Shown here piece by piece: positions 21,665 to 37,166 of a stretch of 64,000 bases of DNA (position 1 is the first letter of the stretch; the number at the start of each line of letters is the position of its first letter). Origin of the DNA: Alteromonas australica (lineage in GTDB: Bacteria > Pseudomonadota > Gammaproteobacteria > Enterobacterales > Alteromonadaceae); the NCBI RefSeq assembly GCF_000730385.1, contig NZ_CP008849.1, positions 1 to 64,000 on the forward strand. Direction: 5' to 3'. A program made the translations under genes and the position numbers. The notes below the pieces were generated by a model. The model did no database searches. It was not told where the DNA came from and worked only from the letters and a program-made list of their open reading frames with translations.

Positions 21665-22987
21665 TTATTTGCTAATCGACTTTACCAGCCTCGCATAATA
21701 GAAACCATCCATTTGTTGCTCGCCGGGTAAAATCTGTCGGCCTGGCTTCTCAGGGGTTTCTGTTTTAACGATAGGGCTAAGTATTGCGTCTTCATTATTC
21801 GCTAGGAAACGTTGGATTTGTTCGCGGTTTTCTTGCGGTAAAATAGAGCAAGTTGCATAAAGTAATGTACCCCCTGGCTTCAATGTCGTCCACAAGGTAT
21901 CAAGAATTCGGCGCTGTAATAAAGCGAGGTTGTCAATGTCACTGGCTTTGCGTAGCCACCGGATATCAGGATGACGACGAATAACGCCCGTGGCCGAGCA
22001 TGGGGCATCCAGAAGAATGCGATCAAAGTGTTTGCCGTCCCACCAAGAAGACAGATCGGAGGCATCGCCTTGTTTAATCTCTGGGTTATGCCCAAGTCTA
22101 TGCATGTTTTCGTGCACCCGAGCTAAACGGGAAGCATCAGCATCTAAGGCAAGGCAATATGCAAGGGAAGGTGTGCGCTCCAGAATGTGCCCTGTTTTGC
22201 CGCCTGGTGCTGCGCAACAATCGAGAACACGTTCGTTGGGTTGTGCATCAAGGTACTGAGCAGCCATCTGGGCAGCGCCATCTTGAACGGCAAAGTGCCC
22301 TTCGTGAAAGCCGGGTAAACTGGTAATATCTTGTCGCTTAGAAAGTAAAATACCGTCGCCATGCTGGTCGCTTAACTGAAACTCAATGTCTGCGTCTTCT
22401 AAGCTCGCGATAAAATCGGCACGTGAAATTTTACCTTGGTTTACTCGCAACCAAATTGGTGCCATCGCATTGGTAGCCTCTCGAACGGCATCTGCGTCAT
22501 CGAGATAGGCATTATCTATGGCTTTGTACAACCACTTCGGAAGCCCGCTTTCTATAATGGGGTTGTCGATGGCTTTATCCGCCAAGCCATCTCGCTCAAA
22601 ATTTCGAAGTACAGCATTCACCAAACCTTTAAGTCCGGTGCCGCCTAAATACGGCGCTGCGTTAACGGTTTCGCCCACCGCCGCATGCTGGCTCACTCTC
22701 GAAAACGCAAGTTGATACAAACCGAGTAAGATTAAGTGTTCAATCACCTTCTTATTGCCTTTCAAGGGTCTATCTAATAGCCCTCTAAGCCAATTCTGTA
22801 GTAAGGGCAGCTTGCGCATGACGCCTAACGACATCTCCTGAATCCACGCGTTGTCTCTGGGATTGTGACGTCGTTGAACGCGCTCTAAACAGTCTCTGGA
22901 TGACTTGCCATTTTCTAAAATTTGGTAAATAACCCACGCGCAATCGGCACGCAGGTTCTTTTGTTTGGGAAGGGGAGTGGGTTTCAC
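21665..22987 (-). CDS. rsmB: 16S rRNA (cytosine-967-C5)-methyltransferase
   Basis: RsmB methylates C967 of 16S rRNA. The 440-residue protein has an N-terminal NusB-like domain (about 1-150) and a SAM methyltransferase domain with CCAAPGGKT near 254, DAPCSATGVIRRHPD near 323 and the catalytic-cysteine motif YATCSILPQEN near 373. Its GTG start at 22987 overlaps the fmt stop by one base (TAGTG), showing translational coupling. Confidence 0.95.
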   Translation of the reverse strand: MKPTPLPKQKNLRADCAWVIYQILENGKSSRDCLERVQRRHNPRDNAWIQEMSLGVMRKLPLLQNWLRGLLDRPLKGNKKVIEHLILLGLYQLAFSRVSQHAAVGETVNAAPYLGGTGLKGLVNAVLRNFERDGLADKAIDNPIIESGLPKWLYKAIDNAYLDDADAVREATNAMAPIWLRVNQGKISRADFIASLEDADIEFQLSDQHGDGILLSKRQDITSLPGFHEGHFAVQDGAAQMAAQYLDAQPNERVLDCCAAPGGKTGHILERTPSLAYCLALDADASRLARVHENMHRLGHNPEIKQGDASDLSSWWDGKHFDRILLDAPCSATGVIRRHPDIRWLRKASDIDNLALLQRRILDTLWTTLKPGGTLLYATCSILPQENREQIQRFLANNEDAILSPIVKTETPEKPGRQILPGEQQMDGFYYARLVKSISK

Positions 22988-23943
22988 TAGTCGTCCAAGG
23001 TGTTAAGAGAAGTACCAGGTTCAAACCATGCCTTACGTGCATTAACCACGTCTACGGCGGGCAAGGCTTTTTTCCCGGGAATTTGCAGCGAATGAATACG
23101 CAAACCACCACGGCCTGTGGCCACAACTATCCCGTGCTTATCTGCTTGGATGATAGTGCCTGGCGCATGCCCTGTGGGGAGGTCGTGCACGACATCAGCG
23201 GCCCAAATTTTAATATTCTGGTCGGCAATGGTGGTCCAGGCCACAGGCCACGGATTAAACGCCCGGATGTTGCGCTCTATCTGCTGGGCATCATCACGCC
23301 AGTTAATAAAGGCTTCTTCTTTTGAGAGCTTTTTAGCGTAGGTGGCGTCTGCATCATTTTGCGGGCTTGGCGTAAGCGACGCTAAGTTATCTAGCGTGTG
23401 TAAAAGCGCAGTAGGGCCTAAATCGGCTAACTTGTCATACAATGATGCGCTGGTATCGGTGTTGGCAATGGGAATGCGAGCAATATGAAGCATGTCGCCA
23501 GTATCAAGCCCTTCATCCATTTGCATAATGGTGACACCCGTTTCATCATCACCGGCCCACACCGCTCTTTGAATCGGTGCAGCCCCTCGCCACTTAGGTA
23601 AAATTGAACCATGCACGTTTAAACACCCTAACTTGGGCGCTTCTAATACCGCAACAGGAAGGATTAACCCATAGGCCACAACCACCATAATATCCGCATT
23701 CAGTGCCTGTAGCTCGGCTTGTGCGTCACTGCTTTTCAGCGAAGCTGGCTGATAAACAGGAATCTCATGGCTAAGCGCCATGGCTTTCACTGGACTCGGG
23801 GTTAGCTTTTTACCTCGTCCTGCCGGGCGGTCTGGCTGAGTATAGGCGGCAACCACTTGATGGTCGCTATTAAGTAAAGCCGCTAAGTGCTTGGCAGCAA
23901 AATCGGGCGTACCAGCAAATACAATGCGTAATGGTGTAGTCAC
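22987..23943 (-). CDS. fmt: Methionyl-tRNA formyltransferase
   Basis: Fmt formylates the initiator Met-tRNA using 10-formyltetrahydrofolate. The 318-residue protein has [12 protein letters not shown] at the start and the folate/active-site segment [19 protein letters not shown] near 108, plus the C-terminal OB-like domain. It lies 8 bp after def, and the def-fmt-rsmB-trkA order is the same as in E. coli. Confidence 0.97.
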   Translation of the reverse strand: MTTPLRIVFAGTPDFAAKHLAALLNSDHQVVAAYTQPDRPAGRGKKLTPSPVKAMALSHEIPVYQPASLKSSDAQAELQALNADIMVVVAYGLILPVAVLEAPKLGCLNVHGSILPKWRGAAPIQRAVWAGDDETGVTIMQMDEGLDTGDMLHIARIPIANTDTSASLYDKLADLGPTALLHTLDNLASLTPSPQNDADATYAKKLSKEEAFINWRDDAQQIERNIRAFNPWPVAWTTIADQNIKIWAADVVHDLPTGHAPGTIIQADKHGIVVATGRGGLRIHSLQIPGKKALPAVDVVNARKAWFEPGTSLNTLDD

Positions 23944-23951
23944 ATCAACCC

Positions 23952-24461
23952 TTATGCACGCGCTGCTAGGCGAGCGTCTTTTTCTAATTTTTTACGAATA
24001 CGTTGGCGCTTAAGCGGTGAAAGGTAATCGATGAACAACTTACCTTTTAAATGATCAAGTTCGTGTTGAATACATATGGCCAAAAGACCTTCAGCATCAA
24101 GTTCAAAGGCTTCACCTTCTTCATTTAACGCTTTAACAGTAATCTCTTCAGCGCGTTCCACTTTCGCGTAATTACCTGGAACCGAAAGGCAACCTTCTTC
24201 GCTAATGGTACTGCCATCTTTGCGGGTTATTTCAGGATTAATGAATACGCGGGGCTCGTTTTGATCTTCCGATACATCCATGACAACAACTTGAACGTGA
24301 CGGTTTACTTGCGTTGCCGCCAAGCCAATGCCATTTTCGTCTTTCATGGTTTCAAACATGTCAGAAACAAGTTGTTTAATTTCGTCGTTCACTTCTTCTA
24401 CCGGCTTTGCCACGGTACGAAGGCGTTCGTCTGGAAAACTTAATACGTCTAATATAGCCAT
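23952..24461 (-). CDS. def: Peptide deformylase
   Basis: Def removes the formyl group from nascent proteins. All three family motifs are present: GIGLAATQV near 45, EEGCLSVPG near 88 (metal-binding Cys) and the HELDH metal site near 132. At 169 residues it is normal. It starts the minus-strand operon and is divergent from the LysM gene, with 190 bp between them for both promoters. Confidence 0.97.
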   Translation of the reverse strand: MAILDVLSFPDERLRTVAKPVEEVNDEIKQLVSDMFETMKDENGIGLAATQVNRHVQVVVMDVSEDQNEPRVFINPEITRKDGSTISEEGCLSVPGNYAKVERAEEITVKALNEEGEAFELDAEGLLAICIQHELDHLKGKLFIDYLSPLKRQRIRKKLEKDARLAARA

Positions 24462-24651
24462 GTGTCGCTTACTTAACCTTTTCGCTGTATAAATTCATAT
24501 ACGATCTAATAGCCAGCACACTTTACAGTGCCTGTTGAGTTACTATTCTAACGTATATCACGTCATTTAGTGCACTTTTTTAGTCAAACTCACTATTCTG
24601 AGTTATTAGTGCATATAACGTTATTGTCTGAAATTTCAACAGCAATGGGCA

Positions 24652-25743
24652 GTGAAAAAACTACAAATGTTTAATTTAAAAAAGCGATTACAACAGGCCA
24701 CGTTAGGTATTCTGGTTTTTATGATGCTGATAAGTGTGCCTGCCTCTGCCCGCCAAGTTAAGACCGATGCGCCGCAGACCTATACGGTAAAAAAAGGGGA
24801 TACCCTGTGGGACATTGCCTCTGTTTTTCTTGATGAGCCATGGGTGTGGCCGGAACTATGGCGAACCAACACGCAAATACAGAATCCACACCTTATTTAC
24901 CCAGGCGACGTCATCAATTTAGCCTTTTTTAATGGTCAGCCAGTGATGTCTTTAAAAAGGGATAAGCCGGTGATTGTCCTTAGCCCCGCTTCACGCAGAA
25001 GCGCGAAAGCTGTCCCTATTGATATTCTGCCTGCCTCCGCCATTCAGCCCTATATTCATCATCACCACTTGGTGAATGAAGACACCTATCAGACCTTGCC
25101 TTACGTATTAGGCAATCATCATGGGAATGTCCGCTTTGTCGATGATAATTTAATTCTTAGTTCGCTAACAAACGGTACTGAGGATCAGTTACAAGTGGTA
25201 AGAAAGCAATCTACTATTTATGCACCAGATGGAGAGGTACTTGGGGTACAGCTTACTCATATTGCTAATACAACACGGTTTTCTTCTGCACAAGATGGCG
25301 TAGATGTCCTAAGAATGACGCAATCTTTTCAAGAAGCGAAGCGGGGCGACAAACTCATTCCCTATACGCCGGATCGCATGCCAGATTTACATCTTCAAGC
25401 GGCTAAGCAACAACAGGGTGTAATCGTAGGCGACTTACACGATCACAATTTATTAGGGAAGTATGATGTGGTCATTGTTAATTTAGGTAACGCTGACGTG
25501 GCGCCCGGTATGGTAATGGGTGTTTACACGGCGGGCCCCGACATTATAGATGGAAAACGGCCACAGTATATTGATGAGCCAGGCGGTACCGACGGACTCA
25601 ATCTCTTTTCAAAAAAATTGGCACAGCCAGCACTTAAAGTTGGCGAAATCATCATTTTTAAAACGTTTAATAAGGCGAGCTACGGCCTTATATCGCGGGC
25701 AAGTGAAGGCATAACAAAGGGGTTTATTGTAGCTAAGCCCTAA
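24652..25743 (+). CDS. LysM peptidoglycan-binding domain protein
   Basis: The protein has a signal peptide or anchor (about residues 10-33, ending PASA) and one LysM domain, YTVKKGDTLWDIASVFLDEP to the PGDVINL block (about 43-87). LysM binds peptidoglycan. The remaining 270 residues have no motif I recognise. Proteins of this plan lie immediately upstream of dprA in many gammaproteobacteria. The start is GTG at 24652 or the ATG five codons later; neither has a strong ribosome-binding site. Confidence 0.88.
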   Translation: MKKLQMFNLKKRLQQATLGILVFMMLISVPASARQVKTDAPQTYTVKKGDTLWDIASVFLDEPWVWPELWRTNTQIQNPHLIYPGDVINLAFFNGQPVMSLKRDKPVIVLSPASRRSAKAVPIDILPASAIQPYIHHHHLVNEDTYQTLPYVLGNHHGNVRFVDDNLILSSLTNGTEDQLQVVRKQSTIYAPDGEVLGVQLTHIANTTRFSSAQDGVDVLRMTQSFQEAKRGDKLIPYTPDRMPDLHLQAAKQQQGVIVGDLHDHNLLGKYDVVIVNLGNADVAPGMVMGVYTAGPDIIDGKRPQYIDEPGGTDGLNLFSKKLAQPALKVGEIIIFKTFNKASYGLISRASEGITKGFIVAKP

Positions 25744-25779
25744 CAATACGCCCATTGCCGCATACAACCAGGAGCGGCA

Positions 25780-26901
25780 ATGAACACCAGCAACTTGACA
25801 CACTTAAACCCGCACCAAAAAGCGTGGTTAATTCTTGCATCAGCAGTGAAAGTGGGGGCGGGTAAGTGGCTTGATGCCATAGACAAACTGCATCTTGATG
25901 CCATTGAAATCACCAAAATGCACGGTGAAGGGAATCTACAAAATCCTAAATTGGCCGAGCTATGCCAACATATCAACCTTCAACTGGTGTTGCGTGTTGA
26001 GCAATGGTTGGCACAAAGTCGCTCACATCATGTTGTCACCATAACTTGCGAACACTACCCTCGCTTATTGAAGCAACTAAAAAACCCTCCGCTTATCTTG
26101 TTCGTATTAGGTAATGTGACGCTGCTCAATGCACCTCAAGTTGCGATTGTAGGCAGTCGAAATTCGAGTTTTCAAGGTAGAGATATTGCAAAAGGGTTTG
26201 CCGAACAATTAGTTAACCATGGTGTGGTGGTCACCAGTGGCCTTGCAACGGGTATTGATGCATCCGCGCATAAAGGCGCGATGATTCAAAACGCGGGGAC
26301 CATTGCTGTTATGGGGACTGGGCCTGATAAGGTTTACCCAACGAAGAACACGGCGCTTCACCAAGACATCATTAGCGCGAATGGTGCCTGTATTACAGAG
26401 TTTTTCCCAGGGGTAACCGCCAACCCTTGGCATTTCCCTCGGCGAAATAGAATTATTGCCGCGATGACACTGGGTACTTTGGTGGTTGAGGCGAAAATAA
26501 AGAGTGGCACCTTGATAACTGCGAATTTGGCCGCAGATATGGGGCGAGAAGTATTTGCAGTTCCGGGTAGTATATCCCATGCTTATTCTGAAGGTTGCCA
26601 TTGGCTCATTCAGCAGGGCGCTAAACTGGTGACGCGTGTTGACGATATTTTCGACGAAATTGCAGTTCAACCTTATGCTTATTTAGGTAAGGACAACAAC
26701 ATTAGCGAAAAAAGTGAAGTGAATAACTTGGCAACCGATAAATTATTAGATAGTGTGGATTACGACATCACCGCTATTGATGTAATAGCGCAGCGTTGCA
26801 ATATGCCTGTTCAGCAGGCTATGGCAGAATTATTAGAATATGAGTTGCGTGGTCTTGTAGCTGCTATCCCTGGTGGTTACGTTAAATTGAGGGGGAAATA
26901 A
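25780..26901 (+). CDS. dprA: DNA-processing protein DprA/Smf
   Basis: DprA binds single-stranded DNA and loads RecA during transformation; it is also kept in non-competent bacteria. The 373-residue protein has an N-terminal SAM-like region, a Rossmann-like core with [10 protein letters not shown] (near 125), [15 protein letters not shown] (near 153) and the ITEFFPG ... [10 protein letters not shown] block, and a C-terminal winged-helix segment. AGGAG precedes the ATG. It is followed by smg after 1 bp. Confidence 0.95.
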   Translation: MNTSNLTHLNPHQKAWLILASAVKVGAGKWLDAIDKLHLDAIEITKMHGEGNLQNPKLAELCQHINLQLVLRVEQWLAQSRSHHVVTITCEHYPRLLKQLKNPPLILFVLGNVTLLNAPQVAIVGSRNSSFQGRDIAKGFAEQLVNHGVVVTSGLATGIDASAHKGAMIQNAGTIAVMGTGPDKVYPTKNTALHQDIISANGACITEFFPGVTANPWHFPRRNRIIAAMTLGTLVVEAKIKSGTLITANLAADMGREVFAVPGSISHAYSEGCHWLIQQGAKLVTRVDDIFDEIAVQPYAYLGKDNNISEKSEVNNLATDKLLDSVDYDITAIDVIAQRCNMPVQQAMAELLEYELRGLVAAIPGGYVKLRGK

Positions 26902-26902
26902 A

Positions 26903-27379
26903 ATGTTCGACATCCTCATGTATCTGTTTGAAAACTTCATTCACAGCGAAACTGAAATTCGTGTAGATCAGGACGAATTAACGGAAGAGCTTGTGCGCGC
27001 GGGTTTTCATCACGATGAGATTTACAAAGCATTAGCGTGGTTGGAAAAATTAGCTGCGTTACAAGAAACAGATATCAATCCTTATTTCTGTAAAGGGATT
27101 AGCACTAGCTTAAGTCGAATTTACACCCATGAAGAGCAAATGCGGCTTGATGTAGAGTGTAGAGGTTTCTTATTATTTCTTGAGCAGGTGGCGGTGTTGG
27201 ATGCCTCAACCCGAGAAATGGTGATAGACAGAGTGATGGAAATAGACTCCACGGAATTTTGTCTAGAAGACCTTAAGTGGGTCGTGCTGATGGTGTTATT
27301 TAATGTGCCAGGAAAAGAAAAAGCCTACGCACAAATGGAAGATTTATTATTCGATGAACCCGATGGCGTGTTGCACTAA
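26903..27379 (+). CDS. smg: DUF494 family protein Smg
   Basis: The function is unknown, although the gene is a constant companion of dprA. The 158-residue acidic protein starts [19 protein letters not shown], typical of the family, and is mostly helical. It is 1 bp after dprA, and yrdD and tsaC follow, so it sits in a tight operon. Confidence 0.93.
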   Translation: MFDILMYLFENFIHSETEIRVDQDELTEELVRAGFHHDEIYKALAWLEKLAALQETDINPYFCKGISTSLSRIYTHEEQMRLDVECRGFLLFLEQVAVLDASTREMVIDRVMEIDSTEFCLEDLKWVVLMVLFNVPGKEKAYAQMEDLLFDEPDGVLH

Positions 27380-27406
27380 TGTGCAACTCGTCACTGTAGT
27401 TACGCT

Positions 27407-27961
27407 ATGTCGAAAATCGATCATTCGCTGTTTTCTGCTGATGCTCACGCCCTTGAGCATAATTTTGGCCAGTGTCCGCAGTGCAACAATCGGCTGGAAA
27501 TAAAACACAGTAAGTCTGGTCCCTTTATCGGTTGTAGTGGGTATCCGCAATGCGAGTTCAGTAAACCCCTTCACGATAATCAAACCGCACTTTTAAAAAC
27601 GCTAGAGGGCGTTCAGTGCCCTGAATGTTCGTCTGATTTGGCCATTAAAAAAGGCCGATTCGGTATGTTCATTGGCTGTACTCATTTTCCCTCGTGCCAC
27701 TATATATCTGCCATAAAGCAGAAAGAAGACACCCAGGTTGCATGCCCTAAATGTGAAAAGGGGCAGTTAACTGCTCGCACAAACAAATATGGCAAACAAT
27801 TTTTCGCGTGTAATCATTATCCCCAATGCCGATATGTGCTAAATTTCAAACCCATTGATGAAGCTTGCCCAAACTGCGGTTGGTCTGTACTCATAGAGAA
27901 AAAGGGGCAAATATGTTGTCCTCAGCCCAGTTGTGGCTTCAAGAAAGAACACATTAGTTAA
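27407..27961 (+). CDS. yrdD: Topoisomerase-type C4 zinc-finger protein YrdD
   Basis: The protein has repeated C4 zinc-ribbon modules like the C-terminus of topoisomerase I and probably binds DNA. Across 184 residues there are three full modules (CPQC...GCSGYPQC, CPEC...GCTHFPSC, CPKC...ACNHYPQC) and one shorter module (CPNC...CPQPSC). No topoisomerase catalytic domain is present. The position between smg and tsaC matches E. coli yrdD. Confidence 0.9.
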   Translation: MSKIDHSLFSADAHALEHNFGQCPQCNNRLEIKHSKSGPFIGCSGYPQCEFSKPLHDNQTALLKTLEGVQCPECSSDLAIKKGRFGMFIGCTHFPSCHYISAIKQKEDTQVACPKCEKGQLTARTNKYGKQFFACNHYPQCRYVLNFKPIDEACPNCGWSVLIEKKGQICCPQPSCGFKKEHIS

Positions 27962-27979
27962 CTTTAGAGACACGTTAGA

Positions 27980-29484
<1,505 letters not shown>

Positions 29485-29512
29485 TAATTTGCGCCCTGCT
29501 AGAAGGGCGCAT

Positions 29513-29526
29513 TTGATCTATATCAA
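29513..29526. promoter_or_regulatory. FNR-type site upstream of the ompW-like gene
   Basis: TTGATCTATATCAA is an exact match to the FNR consensus TTGAT-N4-ATCAA. It lies 112 bp before the ATG of the ompW-like gene; FNR control of ompW is known in E. coli. Confidence 0.75.
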
Positions 29527-29562
29527 TCATGATGACTACGTAACGTCACTGGATTAGGCTGT

Positions 29563-29576
29563 TTGCGCTGGATCAA
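29563..29576. promoter_or_regulatory. Second, half-degenerate FNR-like site
   Basis: TTGCGCTGGATCAA keeps the right half ATCAA and the spacing but loses half of the left arm. It lies 50 bp downstream of the perfect site. Confidence 0.3.
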
Positions 29577-29637
29577 AGGTTGATAAAATTAAACCTGTAA
29601 AGTGCGTGTATCTTCTACAACACACAAGAGACACACT

Positions 29638-30311
29638 ATGCGCACAAAGACACTTTCAGCACTATGCCTTTCCGTTCTAATGGCTTCACCTGTCGCCCTA
29701 GCTCATCAACAAGGTGATTGGATCATTCGAGGCGGCCTTACCTCAGTTGCACCTGACGAAAGCGCGTCTAATATCACCGCAGGCGGCAGTGACTTGGGGG
29801 TATCGCTCACCATCGATAACAATACCCAGCTAGGTTTAAATATCGCTTATTTCGTGACGGACAATATCAATATTGAATTATTGGCAGCTACGCCATTTAC
29901 TCACGATGTAAACTTCTCCCTACCCGATCCGCTAACAACAGGAAATAAACTTGGGGAAGTCACGCATTTACCCCCACACTCACTGCTAACTATTACTTCA
30001 ACAATCCTGATTCAGCATTCCAACCCTATATTGGGGCGGGTATAAACTACACTTTCATCTTTGACGAGGAATTTACTGACGCCAATAGCGATGCGGGTTT
30101 AAGTGATTTGTCTCTGGATAATTCATTTGGGTTATCAGCGCAGGTGGGAATGGACTACAACATAGATAAAAAATGGCACATTAATGCATCGGTGCGGTTT
30201 ATTGATATTGATACCGAAGCATCTTTTAACGTGGGTGATGCAAAAGGTAGCGTAGACAGTATTGAAATAGACCCTTGGGTGTACACGGTTTCTGTAGGTT
30301 ACACTTTTTAG
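29638..30311 (+). pseudogene. ompW: OmpW family outer-membrane protein, frameshifted by one missing base (probable sequence error)
   Basis: OmpW forms a small 8-stranded outer-membrane barrel. The signal peptide MRTKTLSALCLSVLMASPVALA is followed by DWIIRGGLTSVAPDES, and the C-terminus ends in a barrel signal (VYTVSVGYTF). The frame breaks in the C-run at 29971-29975: five C are present where six would give LPPTLTANYYFNN ... FQPYIGAGINYTF and lead into the second frame. Corrected, it is 224 residues with all strands. As written, the frame ends at 30045. A perfect FNR-type site lies upstream. I use ompW by family, not proven orthology. Confidence 0.85.
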
Positions 30312-30330
30312 CCTGACGCAAAAAACGATA

Positions 30331-30358
30331 AGCATACCGACAACAGTGTCGGTGTGCA
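30331..30358 (-). terminator. Terminator between ompW-like and globin genes
   Basis: CCGACA (30337-30342) pairs with TGTCGG (30347-30352), and GCATA/TGTGC extends the stem. On the minus strand a T-rich stretch follows after a few bases. It separates two convergent genes. Confidence 0.55.
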
Positions 30359-30360
30359 TC

Positions 30361-30792
30361 TTACTTGGTATTAATCATATGCTCGGCTAGCTGATCTAAG
30401 GCCTGTAACAGCTTTTGCGCAAGGGCCACATCACTTACTGTTGTCATCATTGCTTTGCGCATGCAGTACATCCATTGTTCTTTTAATGCTGGCGACACAG
30501 TAAAAGGTAGATGGCGCGCGCGTAACCTAGGGTGGCCAAACTCTTGCTGATAAATATCGGGGCCCCCAAGCCACAAGCTTAAGTAAAGAAAGAACACATG
30601 ACGGATCCTGTCGAGTGGTTGAGGATGAATGGACAATAGCTCGGCGGCATAAGTATCATTTTCCATCACGTCGTAAAACCTATTCGCCAATTCCCGAACC
30701 TTCTCTTCTCCACCTATGCGGTAATATGGTGTAGTCTCATCAATCTGTTTGTCACTTTTTTGTTTTGATTTAAAGAAATCGCGTATCGCCAT
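30361..30792 (-). CDS. Group II truncated hemoglobin
   Basis: This is a 143-residue 2-on-2 globin that binds heme and oxygen or NO. YYRIGGEEKVRELANRFYDVM opens the globin fold, and FGHPRLRARHLPF contains the candidate proximal histidine; the Trp in KEQWMYCM matches the conserved group II position. Its start codon (30792-30790) overlaps the start codon of the divergent aroE by 2 bp, so each gene's promoter and ribosome-binding site must lie inside the other's coding sequence. Confidence 0.92.
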   Translation of the reverse strand: MAIRDFFKSKQKSDKQIDETTPYYRIGGEEKVRELANRFYDVMENDTYAAELLSIHPQPLDRIRHVFFLYLSLWLGGPDIYQQEFGHPRLRARHLPFTVSPALKEQWMYCMRKAMMTTVSDVALAQKLLQALDQLAEHMINTK

Positions 30793-31612
30793 GAAAAAAT
30801 TCGCTGTATTTGGAAACCCTATTGCTCAGAGTTTATCACCAACTATTCATCAAATGTTTGCTCAGCAATGTAATGAAGACATCTCCTATGAAAAAATACT
30901 TGCCCCAGAAGAGGGTTTTGTAGAGGCAGCCACCCGTTTTTTAGCGCAGCCAGATGCTATTGGGTGTAACGTCACCATGCCGTTTAAGCTAGATGCTTAT
31001 CATTTAGCACAGGTGGATGATCAAGCGGCGAAAGATGCCAAAGCAGTAAATACATTAATGAACCATGAGGATGGAACCATAAAGGGGTTCAACACTGATG
31101 GCGTAGGCTTGGTGAATGATTTACTTAATAATGGCGTAGCCTTAAAAAATAAACGAGTATTGCTCATTGGCGCCGGTGGTGCAGCGAGAGGGGTGATTTC
31201 ACCCTTACTAGAGGCGGGCGTGGCATCTCTTATTATGACCAATAGAACAATCGCTCGGGCAGAGCAGGTGGCAAATGAAACCAACCACACTCGCTTGTCG
31301 GTTGTGTCACTTGATAATATCGCAAGTGTCAAACCCCACGTCATCATTAATTCCACAGCGGCAAGTTTGCATAATGAACTGCCTTGTCGCATAGACGCAA
31401 AAGTATTAGAGGATTGTGAGGTGGTCTATGACATGGTTTATAAAAATTCCCCGACGTTGTTTATGCGTGAAGCAAAAGCGCGAGGCGTGAATCAGTGTCT
31501 CGATGGGCTAGGTATGTTAGTAGAGCAAGCTGCTAGCGCTTTTCAGATTTGGACGGGGAAAACACCACGAACACAAACAGTAGTATCTGAGTTACGCGCC
31601 ATAGTGAGTTAA
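30791..31612 (+). CDS. aroE: Shikimate dehydrogenase
   Basis: AroE reduces 3-dehydroshikimate with NADPH in aromatic amino acid synthesis. The N-terminus KKFAVFGNPIAQSLSPTIH is the shikimate-binding start, followed by NVTMPFK near 62 and the NADP motif GAGGAARGV near 126. From the ATG at 30791 the protein is 273 residues, the normal length; 14 extra upstream residues in the open frame are antisense to the globin gene and not conserved. Confidence 0.96.
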   Translation: MKKFAVFGNPIAQSLSPTIHQMFAQQCNEDISYEKILAPEEGFVEAATRFLAQPDAIGCNVTMPFKLDAYHLAQVDDQAAKDAKAVNTLMNHEDGTIKGFNTDGVGLVNDLLNNGVALKNKRVLLIGAGGAARGVISPLLEAGVASLIMTNRTIARAEQVANETNHTRLSVVSLDNIASVKPHVIINSTAASLHNELPCRIDAKVLEDCEVVYDMVYKNSPTLFMREAKARGVNQCLDGLGMLVEQAASAFQIWTGKTPRTQTVVSELRAIVS

Positions 31613-31680
31613 AAAGAGCCTCGGAATGACGATACAGCGTAATCACTCGTGGCAGGTTACGCTGTATAAAAGCAAGGGGA

Positions 31681-32232
31681 TTACCCCTGTGACAAATACT
31701 CATTTTTGAGATTAACGTAATTCACGGCAGACTGTTTCAAAAAAGCCCGTTCGGACGCGTTTAACGGACGCTTCTTCTGCATCGGGTTGCCCACATACAA
31801 ATAACCGCTTTCTAATCGTTTATTTGGCGGCACCAGCGTACCCGCCCCTATAAACACATCGTCTTCCACTACCACGCCGTCCATTATTATTGCGCCCATA
31901 CCAACTAGGATTCTATTCCCTAAGGTGCAACCGTGCAGCATACACTTGTGACCAACGGTAACATCATCACCAATGATTAATGGAAACCCATCAGGGTTTT
32001 GTGGTGACTTACGGGTAACGTGAAGTACGCTGCCGTCTTGTACATTTGAGCGTTGACCTATTCTTATTTTGTTTACATCACCGCGAGCTGCCACTAAGGG
32101 CCATATGCTGGCGTCGTCTTCTAATATAACGTCGCCTACTATTATCGATGACTCATCAACATAGCAGCCTGCACCAAGTTGCGGGTAAATAGAATGATAA
32201 GTACGTAGCGCCACTTTCCCTAAAATGCGCAT
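31681..32232 (-). CDS. yrdA: Gamma-class carbonic anhydrase-like protein YrdA
   Basis: YrdA is a trimeric left-handed beta-helix (hexapeptide repeat) protein, related to gamma-carbonic anhydrase. The 183-residue protein has VGDVILEDDASIWPL, SNVQDGSVLHVT and DVTVGHKCMLHGCTLGN, with the metal-ligand histidines, then LVPPNKRLESGYLYVGNP. I chose the ATG at 32232, matching E. coli YrdA. The longer frame to 32361 is antisense to the 16S rRNA. The start is only 55 bp from the divergent 16S gene; yrdA is next to rrnD in E. coli also. Confidence 0.93.
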   Translation of the reverse strand: MRILGKVALRTYHSIYPQLGAGCYVDESSIIVGDVILEDDASIWPLVAARGDVNKIRIGQRSNVQDGSVLHVTRKSPQNPDGFPLIIGDDVTVGHKCMLHGCTLGNRILVGMGAIIMDGVVVEDDVFIGAGTLVPPNKRLESGYLYVGNPMQKKRPLNASERAFLKQSAVNYVNLKNEYLSQG

Positions 32233-32287
32233 CCGCTTCGGGGGAAAAGCAAAACAGCAAGCCTCCTGAACGCCAGAAAGAATATTT

Positions 32288-36926
<4,639 letters not shown>

Positions 36927-36936
36927 ACAACGCCTA

Positions 36937-36957
36937 CCCGCCATAAGGCGGGTTTTT
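36937..36957 (+). terminator. Terminator-like hairpin between 23S and 5S
   Basis: CCCGCC (36937-36942), loop ATAA and GGCGGG (36947-36952) are followed by TTTTT. By shape it is an intrinsic terminator, yet it lies before the 5S gene. Antitermination would be needed for full read-through, or it serves as a processing stem. Confidence 0.6.
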
Positions 36958-36965
36958 CTAATAGG

Positions 36966-37083
36966 GACTTGGCGACCATAGCGTTTTGGACCCACCTGAA
37001 CCCATTCCGAACTCAGAAGTGAAACGTATTAGCGCCGATGGTAGTGTGGGGTTTCCCCATGTGAGAGTAGGACACTGCCAAGC
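36966..37083 (+). rRNA. rrf: 5S ribosomal RNA
   Basis: The central region CCGAACTCAGAAGTGAAACG and the 3' part GCGCCGATGGTAGTGTGGGG are canonical 5S. At about 118 nt it is full length, closing the rRNA operon. I see no clear terminator in the 83 bp between it and the next gene, which is convergent. Confidence 0.96.
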
Positions 37084-37166
37084 AAATTCTTAAAATTCGG
37101 AAAGCTGTTTGTTCTCTACACATTCAATTCGTTCTTGCTTTGAGTCCATCAAAACCCTTTCTTACT

